Under the pieces are notes generated by a model. That model had not been told where the DNA came from. It saw only the letters and a program-made list of their open reading frames with translations, and did not search any database. DNA of 64,000 bases from Candidatus Bipolaricaulota bacterium. GTDB lineage: Bacteria > Bipolaricaulota > Bipolaricaulia > Bipolaricaulales > Bipolaricaulaceae. The stretch is from the NCBI GenBank assembly GCA_022838705.1, contig JALHJZ010000001.1, positions 230,689-294,688 of the forward strand, written 5' to 3'. Shown here in pieces: positions 62,737-64,000 of the stretch (the first letter of the stretch is position 1; each line of letters starts with the position of its first letter). The translations under genes were made by a program, and so were the position numbers.

Positions 62737-63461
62737 CCGCGGAGCTCGGTCGGCACGATCTTCTGAAGCTCGGGGACGAGGGAGCGCAGTTCCTCCACGG
62801 TAAGCGCGGGCCGACCGCGCCATGCCTCGTCCACGAGCCGCTTCCCCTCGGGAGGAAAGAACGGCTGGAGCACGTAGCGCCGGGCGCCGCGGAGTTCGCC
62901 TGCGATCGCGATCAGGTCCTCCCGCACAAGCCCGGGGGCGACCGTGGTGCGGAACTCGTAGTCCGGGGTGCGCTCCCGAACGAGGGCCACCGCTTCCCGG
63001 ACCCCCGCGACGACCGCACTGCTGTCGGGGACATGGTCCAGGGGGAGAAGGCCCGTGAACTCGGGGTACCGCGCGAGCGGCGCCTTGACGTCGAGGGCCA
63101 CATAGTCCACGAGCCCGTCTTCGAGCAAGGAGCGAAGGACGGCGGGGCGGGTCCCGTTCGTGTCGAGCTTGACGAGGAGCCCGAGCGCCTTCACCTCCTG
63201 GAGGAGGAGGGGGAGGTCGCGGTGGAGGGTCGGTTCGCCCCCCGTGACGACGAGCCCATCGAGGAACCGCGCCCGCTTGGCAAGGGCTGCGACCGCCTCC
63301 TCCAGGGGAAGGCGGGGGAGGCCGTGCACCAACCCCGGCAGGACGAGCTCAGCGTTGTAGCAGAACGGACAGCGGAGGTTACAGCCCACCGTCCACACCA
63401 CCGCGCTCACCTTCTCCGGATAGTCGAGGAGGGAGAGGAGTTGGAGATGGGCGATCTCCAC
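62733..63461 (-). CDS. nrdG: Anaerobic ribonucleotide reductase activating protein
   Basis: 242 residues. Radical SAM motif CNLRCPFCYN, the GGEPTLHRDLP segment and a DTNGTRPAVL stretch. It uses S-adenosylmethionine to generate the glycyl radical of the class III reductase. It follows the reductase genes by two bases. It is longer than the E. coli NrdG (about 155) and resembles the larger PFL-activase-like type common in thermophiles. Confidence 0.9.
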   Translation of the reverse strand: MEIAHLQLLSLLDYPEKVSAVVWTVGCNLRCPFCYNAELVLPGLVHGLPRLPLEEAVAALAKRARFLDGLVVTGGEPTLHRDLPLLLQEVKALGLLVKLDTNGTRPAVLRSLLEDGLVDYVALDVKAPLARYPEFTGLLPLDHVPDSSAVVAGVREAVALVRERTPDYEFRTTVAPGLVREDLIAIAGELRGARRYVLQPFFPPEGKRLVDEAWRGRPALTVEELRSLVPELQKIVPTELRG

Positions 63462-63463
63462 AG

Positions 63464-63670
63464 CTAGCCGGTTCGGTCGTCCGCCGAGGCGAGCCGGAAC
63501 ACCTTCCGATCCGCGAATTCGGCCTGCTTGCCGACGTTCCACTGCTCGACCGGCCGCAGGTACCCCACCACGCGCGAGTAGACCTCCGCCTTCACCCGCT
63601 CCGCCTCCGGGATGACGGTCCCATCGTCCAGGATCAGGTTCCCCTGTTCATCTTCACGGTACGCGGACAT
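63464..63670 (-). CDS. Glycyl-radical C-terminal domain of NrdD as a separate ORF
   Basis: 68 residues. The core is YSRVVGYLRPVEQWNVGKQAEF-like (split here as YSRVVGYLRPV and EQWNVGKQAEF), which is the NrdD glycyl-radical site, with the radical Gly at position 36. AGGAGG lies five bases before ATG 63670. It overlaps the upstream catalytic frame by 17 bases in the +1 frame. Either it is translated as a separate subunit that docks into the catalytic chain, as GrcA does with pyruvate formate-lyase, or a +1 frameshift joins the two. Confidence 0.8.
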   Translation of the reverse strand: MSAYREDEQGNLILDDGTVIPEAERVKAEVYSRVVGYLRPVEQWNVGKQAEFADRKVFRLASADDRTG

Positions 63671-64000
63671 ATATGCCTCCTTGCGCCTTCTGGTGGCGCA
63701 CGATGAGCTCCTCGTCGCATTTGGGGCAATAGCGCTTCTCACCGGGAAGGTACCCATGGTGGGGGCACACGGAGAAGGTGGGGGTGAGGGTGAGGTAGGG
63801 AATGCGAAAGTTCGTGAGCACCTTCGCCACGAGCGACTTCACCGCCTCGGGTGAGGGGAGCCGCTCCCCCAGCCAGGCGTGGAACACGGTCCCCCCCGTG
63901 TACAGAGTCTGCAGCTCTTCCTGGAGCTGTAGGGCGCGGAACAGGTCGTCGGTGAAGTCCACCGGGAGCTGGGACGAGTTCGTGTAGTAGGGGGCTGCTC
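63654..64000 (-). CDS. nrdD: Class III ribonucleotide reductase NrdD, catalytic chain (partial)
   Basis: The 3' end of the gene; the rest lies beyond the right edge. Readable sequence includes YYTNSSQLPV, LYTGGTVFHAWLGE and TPTFSVCPHHGYLPGEKRYCPKCDEEL, the zinc-site region that in ordinary NrdD is followed directly by the glycyl-radical domain. Here the frame ends 12 residues later with TGA at 63654, and the glycyl-radical domain continues in the next, overlapping frame. NrdD reduces nucleotides to deoxynucleotides under anaerobic conditions. Confidence 0.88.
   Translation of the reverse strand, partial: AAPYYTNSSQLPVDFTDDLFRALQLQEELQTLYTGGTVFHAWLGERLPSPEAVKSLVAKVLTNFRIPYLTLTPTFSVCPHHGYLPGEKRYCPKCDEELIVRHQKAQGGIYVRVP

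Overview
The window is a gene-dense, high-GC bacterial chromosome segment with short intergenic gaps, many 1-4 nt start/stop overlaps, and frequent GTG and some TTG starts. The cell looks diderm: there is a BamA-type outer-membrane assembly protein with a Skp-like chaperone next to it. It looks anaerobic or microaerobic: class III ribonucleotide reductase with its activase, an FNR-type regulator, and radical SAM enzymes. The block glmU-prs-rplY-pth-clpC-radA-disA resembles Firmicutes gene order, although the envelope genes are Gram-negative. Together these fit a deep-branching candidate phylum such as Bipolaricaulota (OP1/Acetothermia). That assignment is inference from gene content only, since no rRNA gene is present.

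Layout, left to right. 1-2.1 kb: end of a YugP-type protease, rpe and ribD. 2.2-4.8 kb: an EamA and a MATE transporter. 4.8-12.5 kb (minus): amidohydrolase-rpsO-pnp-M16 protease-coaD-M29 aminopeptidase-SDR. 12.6-27 kb (plus): yraN, comM, bamA, skp-like, glutamate formiminotransferase, then a division and cell-wall cluster murD-ftsW-murG-murC-murB-ftsQ-ftsA-ftsZ. 27-29.4 kb (minus): nadE, tRNA-Val, tRNA-Cys and tmRNA. 29.4-36 kb: comEC, a family-5 uracil-DNA glycosylase, a WD40 protein, dprA, and a large secreted vWA/RTX/Ig-like protein. 36-39.3 kb (minus): DUF4282, DUF501 and a lipoylation set lplA-lipA-lipB with a free lipoyl carrier. 39.4-45 kb: two unrecognised secreted proteins, an MFS carrier, a Nif3-like protein, and a 5'-nucleotidase with an inserted ComEA-like DNA-binding domain. 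45-54.3 kb (minus): purine nucleoside phosphorylase, disA, radA, clpC, pth, rplY, prs, glmU. 54.4-61.5 kb (minus): accessory island. 61.7-64 kb: trpS, then nrdG and a split nrdD running off the window.

The accessory island is the most novel part. It appears to be a ribosomally synthesised, post-translationally modified peptide (RiPP) locus. It holds two tiny Cys-rich precursor-like genes of 32 and 37 codons, each with a strong Shine-Dalgarno sequence. Both peptides have C-G-x-x-C at the same residue positions (24, 25, 28). The other parts are a radical SAM/SPASM maturase with a leader-binding-like N-terminus, a fused ABC exporter, a two-gene ABC-2 exporter, a full FNR-type regulator and a truncated paralogue of that regulator. 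The duplicated regulator ends suggest the locus grew by duplication.

Other points of interest: an HhH domain inserted in a 5'-nucleotidase; a class III ribonucleotide reductase whose glycyl-radical domain is a separate frame; a PNPase with two S1 domains; a DisA with DGA changed to DRA; a tmRNA with an unusual tag frame; and several genes whose -10 box lies only 7-12 nt before the start codon, suggesting leaderless transcripts.
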